Shown: positions 1-7,046 of the stretch, in pieces | How the letters are laid out: each line of letters begins with the position of its first letter | Numbering within the stretch: position 1 is the stretch's first letter | Source: GCA-2717185 sp047517345 | GTDB lineage: Bacteria; Pseudomonadota; Alphaproteobacteria; UBA8366; GCA-2717185 | NCBI GenBank assembly: GCA_047517345.1 | Contig: JAKZTB010000187.1 | Coordinates: forward strand, 1 to 18,202 | DNA: 18,202 bases | Direction of reading: 5' to 3' | Made by a program: the position numbers and the translations under genes | The notes under the pieces: model-generated | Database searches by the model: none | What the model was told of the DNA's origin: nothing | What the model saw: the letters and a program-made list of their open reading frames with translations, nothing else

Positions 1-102
1 CTTATTGCGCCAGCTGGAGCCGTTCTGGTCGCTCAGATGGTCCTCATCGTCTCGGAGGATGGCGAAACCGCCTTCGTCGCGTTATGTTTCGCCGTCGAGT
101 GA
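1..102 (+). other. Possible 3' end of an upstream coding region
   Basis: Frame 1 is open from the window edge to a TGA at 100-102 and encodes about 33 residues, mostly hydrophobic at first (AGAVLVAQMVLIV) and ending ALCFAVE. It could be the last helix of a membrane protein. The other forward frames are rich in Arg and Ser and look non-coding. There is no family match I can name, and the stretch is too short to decide. Confidence 0.18.
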
Positions 103-150
103 AACCCGGTCAATAGCGCCTTTTTCAACGGGCTGTTAGCCATTTCGAGT

Positions 151-195
151 TTGACACCGAAAATTAAACGTTCAATAATTATTGAATATTTGAAC
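151..195 (+). promoter_or_regulatory. arsR-type promoter with overlapping palindromic operator
   Basis: TTGACA at 151-156 is separated by exactly 17 bases from AATAAT at 174-179, a good sigma70-like pair. A perfect 16-bp palindrome, TTCAATAATTATTGAA (171-186), covers the -10 box. A further TTGAA half-site at 190-194 makes an outer imperfect pair with GTTCAA at 170-175. AT-rich TTCAA/TTGAA dyads over the -10 are the usual operator layout of ArsR-family regulators, so autorepression of the gene starting at 208 is likely. Operator assignment is inferred from position and symmetry. Confidence 0.7.
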
Positions 196-207
196 TAAGG
201 AAATCCG

Positions 208-609
208 ATGCCGATTGACGCGGTAAGGGCGTTCGAGGCGCTGGCGCACGAAGCCCGCCTTGCTGTGATCCGGCTGCTGATTCCGGCCGGCGCCGACGGC
301 GTTCAGGCGGGTGTTATCGGCGATCGGATCGGGATTCCGCCAAGCGCTTTGTCTTTTCATCTCGGACGGCTGAAAAACGCGGGCCTGGTGCAAATGCGCC
401 GGTCCGGGCGGCACCAGTATTACACCATAGATTACCGGCAGCTTTCATCTTTGGTCGGTTTTTTGGTCGAGGATTGTTGCGCCGATGCGCCCGAAGGCTG
501 CATGCCGGAATGTCCCACTGTTCCTGCTGTTCCCACCGCTCCCACTGCACTCGATGCTACAGCCGGTTGCTGTACGCGCGGAAAGGAAGTCGAACATGCG
601 GATTCATAG
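208..609 (+). CDS. ArsR/SmtB-family metalloid- or metal-responsive repressor
   Basis: This 133-residue protein is a winged-helix DNA-binding regulator. Residues about 5-85 contain the ArsR fold, with the recognition-helix segment IPPSALSFHLGRLKNAGLV near 43-61 and the wing near 63-75. The C-terminus is rich in cysteine (Cys90, 91, 98, 102, 121, 122), including DCC at 89-91. Similar C-terminal vicinal cysteines bind As(III) or other thiophilic ions in some ArsR proteins, so an arsenic- or metal-like inducer is plausible but unproven. The ATG at 208 has AAGGAAA about 7 bases upstream. The 3' end overlaps the next gene by 14 bases, so the two are probably translationally coupled. No arsenate reductase or arsenite pump is visible nearby, so the physiological signal is open. 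Confidence 0.88.
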   Translation: MPIDAVRAFEALAHEARLAVIRLLIPAGADGVQAGVIGDRIGIPPSALSFHLGRLKNAGLVQMRRSGRHQYYTIDYRQLSSLVGFLVEDCCADAPEGCMPECPTVPAVPTAPTALDATAGCCTRGKEVEHADS

Positions 610-1048
610 CCTGGCGGCCAAAGAATGGCTGAAAGCGTTCGGGGCGGGCATCGCGACGGCCGTGCTGCTTTCGGTGGTCATGGTGCCCGCGATGAAGCTC
701 GGGTTTTCGCCATTCCCGAAACCGCTCGGTCTTGCGTTCGCCGAGACGGTTCTGGGACACTTGCTTCCGCTGCCGGTCGGACTTCTGTTTCACGTCGCTT
801 ATGTAACTTTTTGGTCGCTCGCCTTCGTTGTCTTGTTTCGCGGCAGTCTGAGTTTCGCCAAAGCGCTGTTGCTGGGGCTCGTGCTCTGGATTGGCGTCTT
901 GGTCGTATTTTTTCCCATCGTCGGTTGGGGTTTCTTCGGTCTTGGCGTCGGCCCGAAGCTCATCGTCGCTTCACTCGCGCCGCATCTGTTGTTCGCGGTG
1001 TTCCTCTGGGGTCTCTGCCGGCTGCTGTTCGCTAAGGCGAACGGGTAG
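596..1048 (+). CDS. Small four-helix inner-membrane protein of unknown function
   Basis: The start is set at ATG 596 rather than the upstream in-frame ATG at 485, because GGAAAGGAAG sits at 579-588 and the upstream extension lies inside the regulator gene. The 150-residue product has four hydrophobic segments, about 15-33, 60-81, 87-110 and 122-145, and short charged ends (AAKEWLK at the N-terminus, LLFAKANG at the C-terminus). I do not recognise a family with certainty. The 14-base overlap with the ArsR-type gene implies co-transcription and control by it, suggesting a role in response to whatever that regulator senses, such as permeability or efflux. That role is inferred from context only. 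Confidence 0.75.
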   Translation: MRIHSLAAKEWLKAFGAGIATAVLLSVVMVPAMKLGFSPFPKPLGLAFAETVLGHLLPLPVGLLFHVAYVTFWSLAFVVLFRGSLSFAKALLLGLVLWIGVLVVFFPIVGWGFFGLGVGPKLIVASLAPHLLFAVFLWGLCRLLFAKANG

Positions 1049-1135
1049 GCGGCCGGAGGTCCGGATAACGCCGCTTGAAACCGTGAAACGCGTCTAAACG
1101 AGGGATACGTGTCGCCCTCTTGCGGAGGCGCGCGT

Positions 1136-2044
1136 TTATCGGATCGCCAGCCAAGGCGCCTTCGCGTCGCCCTGCGTGAAGATCATCGTCGAGCCCAGTG
1201 CCGGCAGCGGCTCGACGCGGATCATGTCTGGGCCGGTCTCCTGTGTCTCGATGCCGTTGCTGTTGAGCAGCGTTTTGGTCGCCAAGAGATCTTCCGAGCG
1301 CAGGCTGTACGCGCCGATAAAGGGCAAGTTGGGAATCGCAATACCCGGCAACGCCGCCTCGAGCGCGTCCGCCGACAGGATCGTCAGGCTGCCGCGCGCC
1401 AGCATGAAACGCCAGCCGCCATCGAATGCATTGGGTGCCATGCCGAGATAGCGCTCGAACCGGTCCGCCGCCTCGTTCGGGTCGGCGCTCGCCATCGCCA
1501 CGTCGGTCATCGAGACGACCCTGTTGGGGTGGTTCATCAGGTCTTCGCGCCAAAGCAGGTCGGGGGTGATGTGGGTGAGGAACTGGATGCGGCCCTCCGC
1601 CATCTGGCCCGGCTGCAGGCGGACGACGGAGAAACGCAAGGTGCCGCCCTCGACCTCCCGCGTCAGATGGACCAGGGGCTGCATGTCGAAGCCGGCCGCG
1701 GTCAGCCGCGCGTGCTGCGCCTCGGCGTCGGTTGTCGTGAAGGCCATCAGGTGGATGCCCGTATACCGGCCGACGGCGGCGCGGAGCTGCTGCGCCATCG
1801 GCGCATCGCCGACCGCGCACAGCACCTCGATATAGCTCTCGCGCAGCATGATGCAGCGGTTGCCGGTGCCCGATGGTTTCGGCTCCTCGTCCGGCGCGGT
1901 GCGCATGGTGTGTGCGGCGTAGGACGTGAGACGGAAGCCGAGCCGCTCCAGCGCTGCCGACGCCGCATCCATGTCGGGCACGAAATGGCCGTGATGGTCG
2001 AGGAAGATCTCGTCGCCTTGCGGCAGTTGCCGGTATGTGTTCAT
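1136..2044 (-). CDS. Two-module VOC superfamily (glyoxalase-like) protein
   Basis: This 302-residue protein starts at the ATG at 2044 (MNTYRQLPQGDEIFLDHHGH). The frame extends further upstream to 2158, but that part is antisense-like and overlaps the acetyltransferase gene. Residues about 12-180 resemble the glyoxalase-like domain of VOC proteins: an N-terminal DHHGHFVPDMDAA segment that introduces the first beta-alpha-beta module, then a second paired module with IHLMAFTTTDAEAQHARLTAAGF. A further VOC-like unit spans about 195-300 (VSMTDVAMASADPNEAADRFERYLG). VOC proteins are metal-dependent lyases, isomerases, dioxygenases or binding proteins, and the substrate cannot be read here. It begins 8 bases after the stop of the GNAT gene, so the two form an operon. 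Confidence 0.8.
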   Translation of the reverse strand: MNTYRQLPQGDEIFLDHHGHFVPDMDAASAALERLGFRLTSYAAHTMRTAPDEEPKPSGTGNRCIMLRESYIEVLCAVGDAPMAQQLRAAVGRYTGIHLMAFTTTDAEAQHARLTAAGFDMQPLVHLTREVEGGTLRFSVVRLQPGQMAEGRIQFLTHITPDLLWREDLMNHPNRVVSMTDVAMASADPNEAADRFERYLGMAPNAFDGGWRFMLARGSLTILSADALEAALPGIAIPNLPFIGAYSLRSEDLLATKTLLNSNGIETQETGPDMIRVEPLPALGSTMIFTQGDAKAPWLAIR

Positions 2045-2052
2045 GCGATCCG

Positions 2053-2745
2053 CTACGCAGACTGGCGCCGCGCCTTCAACGGCGCCTTCTGCGCGCCGTC
2101 CGGACCGAAATTCTCCGGCGCCAACCATGCATCGAAGGCGGCGCGGATCTCCGGCCATTCATGGTCCAGCATCGAATACCAGGCGGTGTCGCGGTTGCGG
2201 TTCTTGTAGACGATGGCCTGTCGGAACAGGCCTTCATAGGAGAAGCCGAAGCGGGCGGCGGCGCGGCGCGACGGGGCGTTCAGCGCATCGCATTTCCATT
2301 CCAGGCGGCGGTAGCCCAGCCCGTCGAAGACATGCCGGGCCAGCAGATAGATCGCCTCGGTCGCCTGCCGCGAGCGCTGGATCGCCGGCCCGAACCAGAT
2401 CGACCCGATCTCGATGACGCCGTGCACCGGCACGATACGCATGTAGCTCGCCATGCCTTTGGCCTTGCCGTCGGCGTTGTCGATGATGGCGAGGCAGAAC
2501 GGGTCGTCCGGCATTGAGCACTTGCGCAGCCAGTCTTGGAACGGGTCGAAACCGTCGAACGGGTCGTCGAACAGATAGGTCCACAGCGCCGGGTCGTCGC
2601 CCTTTGCCTGCCAAAGAGCCTCGCCGTGGCGGTCCGGGTCGATGGGTTCCAGGGTGGCATAGTTTCCAGGGATCGGCGTCCGTCCCGGTGGCGTGACCGG
2701 GGTCCAGTCAACGGGCGCCCCGACGGGTTGTTCGGTCTGGTTCAT
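2053..2745 (-). CDS. RimJ/RimL-type GNAT acetyltransferase
   Basis: This 230-residue GNAT enzyme would transfer acetyl from acetyl-CoA to an amine, with unknown substrate. The fold is recognisable from YATLEPIDPDRHGEALW near 30, VHGVIEIGSIWFGPAIQRSRQATEAIYLL around 107-135 (beta4 and the acetyl-CoA loop) and the ending ALNAPSRRAAARFGFSYEGLFRQ typical of RimJ/RimL-like members. The ATG at 2745 is preferred over GTG at 2748 because GCAGGTGA lies about 6 bases before it. A repeat arm (2779-2812) sits about 35 bases upstream of the start in an orientation matching the motif before the other GNAT gene at 10367. The VOC gene follows after 8 bases, suggesting a shared detoxification or modification role. 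Confidence 0.87.
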   Translation of the reverse strand: MNQTEQPVGAPVDWTPVTPPGRTPIPGNYATLEPIDPDRHGEALWQAKGDDPALWTYLFDDPFDGFDPFQDWLRKCSMPDDPFCLAIIDNADGKAKGMASYMRIVPVHGVIEIGSIWFGPAIQRSRQATEAIYLLARHVFDGLGYRRLEWKCDALNAPSRRAAARFGFSYEGLFRQAIVYKNRNRDTAWYSMLDHEWPEIRAAFDAWLAPENFGPDGAQKAPLKARRQSA

Positions 2746-2778
2746 CACTCACCTGCTGCGTTTTGCGGCGCGCACCCC

Positions 2779-3044
2779 AGTGGATACAATCTAACATAGG
2801 TTACCCCTACGATCCCGTAGCCCGGCTTCTCGGCAGGAGAAGGCCCGCAAGCGATGCGGGCACATCGGCAAGGGTCTTCGACGCACCGAGAAGCCGGGAT
2901 ACGGGACCCGGAGGGCGGCTTCCCGAGCCCATCGGCCGCGTTGCGCGACACTTGTGATGGCCCCCGCATCACGGCGTATCGCGCGCCTAACCGATGGGCT
3001 CGGGAAGCCGTCGTAGGGGTACCCTATGTTAGATTGTATCCACT
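2779..3044. repeat. 266-bp compound inverted-repeat element (MITE-like)
   Basis: The outer arms 2779-2812 and 3011-3044 are 34 bases long and match as inverted repeats with a single mismatch. Inside lie two further cruciforms: 2814-2833 with 2886-2905 (20-base arms, one mismatch), which encloses the small hairpin GCCCGCA/TGCGGGC (2843-2849, 2855-2861), and 2916-2935 with 2991-3010 (20-base perfect arms). No open frame of note is present. The outer arm ends with AGATTGTATCCACT, which recurs alone elsewhere in the window. I see no clear target-site duplication. It fills most of the 361-base gap between the GMC gene end and the GNAT start. Confidence 0.85.
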
Positions 3045-3106
3045 AAGGCCTGATTGGCCCATCGCCAAGCGCCAATTCGGATAATCAGTACGGTCCAATG
3101 GAAATT

Positions 3107-4762
3107 TCAGAGCTCGCCGCGTTTCGCACGGTCTGCAAGCCGGCGGGCGCCGCGCACGGCTAGGGCTTCGATGGTCAGGGCCGGGGATTCGCCGCCGCCG
3201 GAACTGGGGAAGACGCTGGCGTCGGCGACGACGAGGTTGCGCCAGCGGTGGCTGCGCCCGTACGAGTCGACGACGGAGGTAGTCGGGTCCGTACCCATGC
3301 GGCAGGTGCCGAAGACGTGGGTCGGTTGGAAGCCGTCGTAGGCGCCGTATTCCTCGAAGATGTCGCCGGCGCCGGACGCGTCCAAGATCCCGCGCGTTTT
3401 CTGGGCCATGAAGGCGAGCCGGCTCAGTTCCGTCTCGTCGAGATGTCTGTGGATGCGCGCCTTCGGGACACCGTTCTTGTCGCGCGCCTTTGGGTCCAGG
3501 TCGATGAAGGAGCCGGGGTGCGGCAGGCTCTCGCCGATCGCGCCGACCGACAGCGCGCGGCCGAAATGCTGGCGCATCGCCTGCTTGTGCTGGCGGCCCC
3601 AGCCTTCGACGACGCGTGTCGCGTAGGCTTGCGGGCCGGAAATACTGGCCTCGTGCACGGCTGCACCGAAGCGACAGCCGCCGACGATGTCCGGGATCGC
3701 GTCGGGCGCGTTGTAGTCCCAGCAGATGCCGTCGGCGGGCAGGCCGCGGTGGCTGCCGAGCGGGTCGTCGTGCAGACCGCTCGATATCCAGTACAGGGTC
3801 TCCATGAAGTGCTTGCCGACCTGCCCGGACTCGTTGCCGAGACCGTTCGAGGCGAGCAGCAAACGCGGCGTCTCCACCGCGCCGCAGGCGACAACGACGG
3901 CGCGACCGTCGGCCTTGTGCATCGCGCCTGCCGCGTCGACATATTCGACGCCGGAGACGCGGTCGTCCGGCCCCGCGAGGATGCGCAATACGGTCGCCTC
4001 GGTGTGCACGGTGCAATTGCCCGTCGCCACCGCCTTGGGAATGAAGGTCACGTCGACGCTGCCCTTGTCGGTTCGCGGACAGCCGCGGGTGCAGTTGCCG
4101 CAGTAATTGCAGGCCGGCCGGCCGTCGTAAGGTTCCGACAGGGCTGCCCGGGCATTGGCCACGAAACTCAGCCCCAGTTTGCGGCAGCCGTCCGCGATCT
4201 TCCGGCTGGCGTAGCTCAACTCGTGCGCGGGCAGGGGGAAGGGCGCGCTGCGCGGACGGACCGTGTCGACCGCCGGTCCGGCAACGCCGATCAGCCGCTC
4301 GACCTCCAGGTAGAACGGCTCCAGTTCGGCGTAGTCCATTGGCCAGTCGGCGGCAGCGCCGAACCGGCTGCGCATGCGCATCGATGCGGGGTGCATGCGG
4401 TGCGCTTCGCCGGTGAAATGCAGGGTCGAGCCGCCGAGCCCGATGACATGGCTGTAGCCCCAATTGGCGCGCCGTTCGCCGAGATTGAGGAACCCCGTAT
4501 AGCGGTTCCTGGAGCGCAGATCGTCCCACTTCTTGTCCAGCTTCTGCAGCGGTGCGACGGTCTGCCGGCCCTTGGTCGGGATCTTGGCGGGGAAATGCTC
4601 GGATTCCCAATCGGGGCGGTCGAGCCCGTAGTCGGAAAACGGGTCGTAGGCCGGGCCCGCCTCGAGCAGCAGCACGGAAACGCCCTGCTGTGCCAGCGCC
4701 CAGGCGGCGGCCCCGCCACCGGCGCCCGAGCCGATCAAGACGACGTCGGCGCTATCCGTCAT
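3107..4762 (-). CDS. GMC-family FAD-dependent dehydrogenase, large subunit
   Basis: The 551-residue flavoprotein probably oxidises a sugar or alcohol in the periplasm, passing electrons to a cytochrome or quinone. The FAD-binding GSGAGGG is at 11-17, with LLLEAGP just after. A four-cysteine motif, CNYCGNCTRGC (Cys218, 221, 224, 228), resembles the iron-sulfur site of FAD-dependent glucose and fructose dehydrogenases. The C-terminal GMC domain has HVFGTCRMG (His482 the likely catalytic base) and VFPSSGGGESPALTI, where many relatives have Asn before the Pro but this protein has Ser526. The start at ATG 4762 is supported by GAGG upstream; the longer frame to 5209 is antisense-like. It has no signal peptide, so export by hitchhiking with the Tat-signal small subunit (65 bases upstream) is likely. 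No cytochrome c subunit gene is adjacent. Confidence 0.9.
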   Translation of the reverse strand: MTDSADVVLIGSGAGGGAAAWALAQQGVSVLLLEAGPAYDPFSDYGLDRPDWESEHFPAKIPTKGRQTVAPLQKLDKKWDDLRSRNRYTGFLNLGERRANWGYSHVIGLGGSTLHFTGEAHRMHPASMRMRSRFGAAADWPMDYAELEPFYLEVERLIGVAGPAVDTVRPRSAPFPLPAHELSYASRKIADGCRKLGLSFVANARAALSEPYDGRPACNYCGNCTRGCPRTDKGSVDVTFIPKAVATGNCTVHTEATVLRILAGPDDRVSGVEYVDAAGAMHKADGRAVVVACGAVETPRLLLASNGLGNESGQVGKHFMETLYWISSGLHDDPLGSHRGLPADGICWDYNAPDAIPDIVGGCRFGAAVHEASISGPQAYATRVVEGWGRQHKQAMRQHFGRALSVGAIGESLPHPGSFIDLDPKARDKNGVPKARIHRHLDETELSRLAFMAQKTRGILDASGAGDIFEEYGAYDGFQPTHVFGTCRMGTDPTTSVVDSYGRSHRWRNLVVADASVFPSSGGGESPALTIEALAVRGARRLADRAKRGEL

Positions 4763-4827
4763 CGCGGCGCCTCGGCGTGGTCCCGATAGCCGTCCGGCTG
4801 CGGTGGCCCGCGGAAGCCGAGACCTGG

Positions 4828-5259
4828 CTAGCTTGCCGGTTGCGCGTAATAGGCGCGGAACCCGTCCTCGCGGGTGTAATTGTAGAATACCCGTGGCAGG
4901 GAGCGGTCGCGCGCCTCGGCGGCCATGGCGACGATCGCCTCTTGCGATATCGGGTCGAGATCGGCGAACCCGGCGGCATTCATCTTGCGCGCTTCGAAAT
5001 CGAGCCATTTGCAGCCGCCGCGCAGCAACCGCATGTACCGCTTGTTGCGGTGCGCCTGCTCGACGAGGGTCCGGTGGACGCTGAAATCGGTCGCCGATCC
5101 GGTCTCGTCGCGCGGGATCAGGGTGTCGAGATAGGGGGCAAGCGCCGTCAGCGGGTAGACTTGCCTGCGACCACCGCCGATCGGTGCCGCCGCCGCCTCG
5201 CGCGCCCAAAGAAGTAGACCTAAAGTCCAGAACCCGAACGATCTTCTGCCGATGCGCAT
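4828..5259 (-). CDS. Gluconate 2-dehydrogenase subunit 3-like small subunit with Tat signal
   Basis: This 143-residue protein pairs with the GMC flavoprotein encoded just downstream. The start at ATG 5259 is chosen because AGCGGAGG lies 8 bases before it; the upstream ATG at 5283 lacks this. Residues 5-11 (RRSFGFW) form a twin-arginine motif followed by a hydrophobic stretch and an AREAAAA cleavage region near 25. The mature part has LTALAPYLDTLIPRDETGSA and GFADLDPISQEAIV, typical of the subunit 3 family (PF13618). In known complexes this subunit carries the folded flavoprotein through the Tat system and stabilises it. Confidence 0.86.
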   Translation of the reverse strand: MRIGRRSFGFWTLGLLLWAREAAAAPIGGGRRQVYPLTALAPYLDTLIPRDETGSATDFSVHRTLVEQAHRNKRYMRLLRGGCKWLDFEARKMNAAGFADLDPISQEAIVAMAAEARDRSLPRVFYNYTREDGFRAYYAQPAS

Positions 5260-5348
5260 AGGCGCTGCCTCCGCTTGCGGCACTGGGCCGCAGGAATTGC
5301 AGATTATCAGAGCTATCCGAGAGGAGCCATCACGCTTGATGCATTAGG

Positions 5349-6209
5349 TCAGCGGCGCGTTGCAACGATATGAACATAGTCAGCGCCGCCGGGCGTCGTC
5401 GGGCCCGTCTCCCGCGTCGTTTCGTAGCCTTTGACAGATATGCTTTCCATCAGGTCGGCGGAGAATCCATTGTCTTCGAAATGCTGTTCGAGCATCGCGC
5501 GCGAACCTACCGGCCGAATGCGGAATTTCTCCGCATACGCTTCCGCGGCAACGGCAATGTCGGCGCCGTCGAATTCGCGTTCCATTGCTGCTTCCCGCGT
5601 TTGGGAGACGAATTTTCGCGCTTGCTCGGTCGTGAACCCGATCACGCCTGACGCGCCGGGCCGGATACGGTTGATCGTGACGACCTTGCCGGCGGGACGC
5701 AACAGCTCGGCCCATTTTTGCGCCAGCCGTGCCCGTCTCTCGTCGGTGAAGAAACCCATGAAGGAGTGGGTGCAGACGATGTCGAACGGATCGCTGCGAA
5801 AATCGAGAATGTCGCAAACCCGCCCGTTTACCGATCTACCGGTTTGCGCGGCGTACCATTCGGCGAGCGCCACCGGCGTCGGGCAGCGATCGACGAGAGT
5901 GATTTCGGGTGTCGCGTCCGCTTCATCGAAGGCCACATATACCTGCTGCAGCATGGTGAAATCCGCCGAACCGGAAATCAGGACCCGGCGGTACCCCTCC
6001 TGCGCCAGGGCGCCGAGCGTCTTCGTGTAGAAAGCCCTGTGGGTGTTTGGTGTCGTGACGAGTTCGAGCGCACGCAGGGTGGGCCAGAAGCCATGGTACC
6101 AGGCGCAGCTCTCGCCGGTCTCCGGGTCATTCGCGCATAGTTCTGGCGCAATGCGACGCGCTTCCGCGGCGCTTGCCGCAAGCAACATTGCGTCGTCCGT
6201 ATCAGCCAT
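5349..6209 (-). CDS. Class I-like SAM-dependent methyltransferase, divergent
   Basis: This 286-residue protein starts at ATG 6209, with GGAAG 7 bases upstream; an in-frame TTG at 6215 is less likely. The motif I region reads VLISGSADFTMLQQV (about 76-90), an unusual form lacking the classic GxGxG. It is followed by ITLVDRCPTPVALAEWYA (acidic Asp at the end of beta2), a FDIVCTHSFMGFF motif II/III stretch and LLRPAGKVVTINRIRPG, a standard post-motif. The fold assignment is good, but the substrate is unknown. It lies 18 bases after the crotonase gene, so it is probably co-transcribed with the acyl-CoA genes. The 89-base gap before the dehydrogenase subunit gene leaves room for a separate promoter. 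Confidence 0.75.
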   Translation of the reverse strand: MADTDDAMLLAASAAEARRIAPELCANDPETGESCAWYHGFWPTLRALELVTTPNTHRAFYTKTLGALAQEGYRRVLISGSADFTMLQQVYVAFDEADATPEITLVDRCPTPVALAEWYAAQTGRSVNGRVCDILDFRSDPFDIVCTHSFMGFFTDERRARLAQKWAELLRPAGKVVTINRIRPGASGVIGFTTEQARKFVSQTREAAMEREFDGADIAVAAEAYAEKFRIRPVGSRAMLEQHFEDNGFSADLMESISVKGYETTRETGPTTPGGADYVHIVATRR

Positions 6210-6227
6210 AAACAAGCTTCCGGCGCG

Positions 6228-7046
6228 CTAGCGCCCCTTGATCACCGGTTTGCGTTTCTCCAGGAAGGCGGCGCGGCATTCCTGGGCGTCCTCGCTGGCG
6301 AAGGCGCGTTTGATATTGGCGAGTTCGAAGCGAAGATGCTGCTCCACGTCGATCCCGGTCGTCGCCCGGCCGATGGCGCGCTTGGTGAGCCGCGTCGTGA
6401 TCGGCGACCATTGCGCCAGCTGCCGGCAGTACTCGGCGAGCCGTGCCGCGACCTGATCGTCGTCGACCACCTCGCCGGCCATGCCGAGGCGGACCGCTTC
6501 CTCGCCCCGGACGGTGCGGTTTTCCAGCATGAAGCGCATCGCCTGCTCGTAGCCGATCGCCTGGCTCAAGGTCCAGCTCAGCCCGCCGTCGGGCGAACCG
6601 CCGATCCGCGTGTAGCCCGCCATCAGCCGCGCGCCGCGGGCGACGATGCGGATATCCGCCGCCATCGCCAACGAAAGACCGGCGCCGACGGCCGCGCCGT
6701 TTATACCGGCGATCACCGGTTTGTCGCAGCGCTGGCGCAGCACGGTGACGAAGCGGCCGACCCAGCCGACATCGTCGAGCTGCACATCCTGGGCTGAGTG
6801 TGGCGCTGCATTCGGGTTGCGCTCCGCCGTTAGGTCGAGCCCGGCGCAGAATGCGTCGCCGGCGCCGGTCAGGGCCACCACCCAGACGGAATCGTCGGCG
6901 GCGGCCTCCTCAACCGCGCTAACGACGGCCCAGCCGAGCTCGTCGCTGATCGCGTTCTTCTTCTCCGGCCGGTTCAGCGTGATCGTGCGGACGTGGCCGT
7001 CCTGTGCGACCGTGACGACCGGCGCCGTGCTCCGCCCGTCTGGCAT
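6228..7046 (-). CDS. Enoyl-CoA hydratase/isomerase (crotonase) family protein
   Basis: This 272-residue crotonase acts on acyl-CoA thioesters. The oxyanion-hole segment is ALTGAGDAFCAGLDL (58-72), and INGAAVGAGLSLAMAADIRI (115-134) is the second conserved block. The usual first hydratase Glu of the GGGCELAM-type block is Ser125 here, and the second is not obvious in LMAGYTRIGGSPDGG. Asp153 is present in the position conserved in PaaG- and isomerase-like members. This suggests an isomerase or another crotonase chemistry rather than classical hydration. The ATG at 7046 overlaps the thiolase stop (TGATG), so the two are translationally coupled. Longer upstream frames lie antisense to or inside the thiolase gene and are not used. 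Confidence 0.87.
   Translation of the reverse strand: MPDGRSTAPVVTVAQDGHVRTITLNRPEKKNAISDELGWAVVSAVEEAAADDSVWVVALTGAGDAFCAGLDLTAERNPNAAPHSAQDVQLDDVGWVGRFVTVLRQRCDKPVIAGINGAAVGAGLSLAMAADIRIVARGARLMAGYTRIGGSPDGGLSWTLSQAIGYEQAMRFMLENRTVRGEEAVRLGMAGEVVDDDQVAARLAEYCRQLAQWSPITTRLTKRAIGRATTGIDVEQHLRFELANIKRAFASEDAQECRAAFLEKRKPVIKGR

Noticed and set aside
3107..4762. Loss of activity in the GMC enzyme because Ser526 replaces the usual Asn
   Set aside because: The GESPALTI form may be normal for members paired with a subunit 3 protein, and the rest of the active site is intact, so no defect is claimed.
3248..4789. Long plus-strand open frame opposite the GMC gene
   Set aside because: It is an antisense shadow, as is the minus-strand frame 3024-4610: high GC keeps these frames open, and they lack family-like motifs while the GMC gene is unmistakable.
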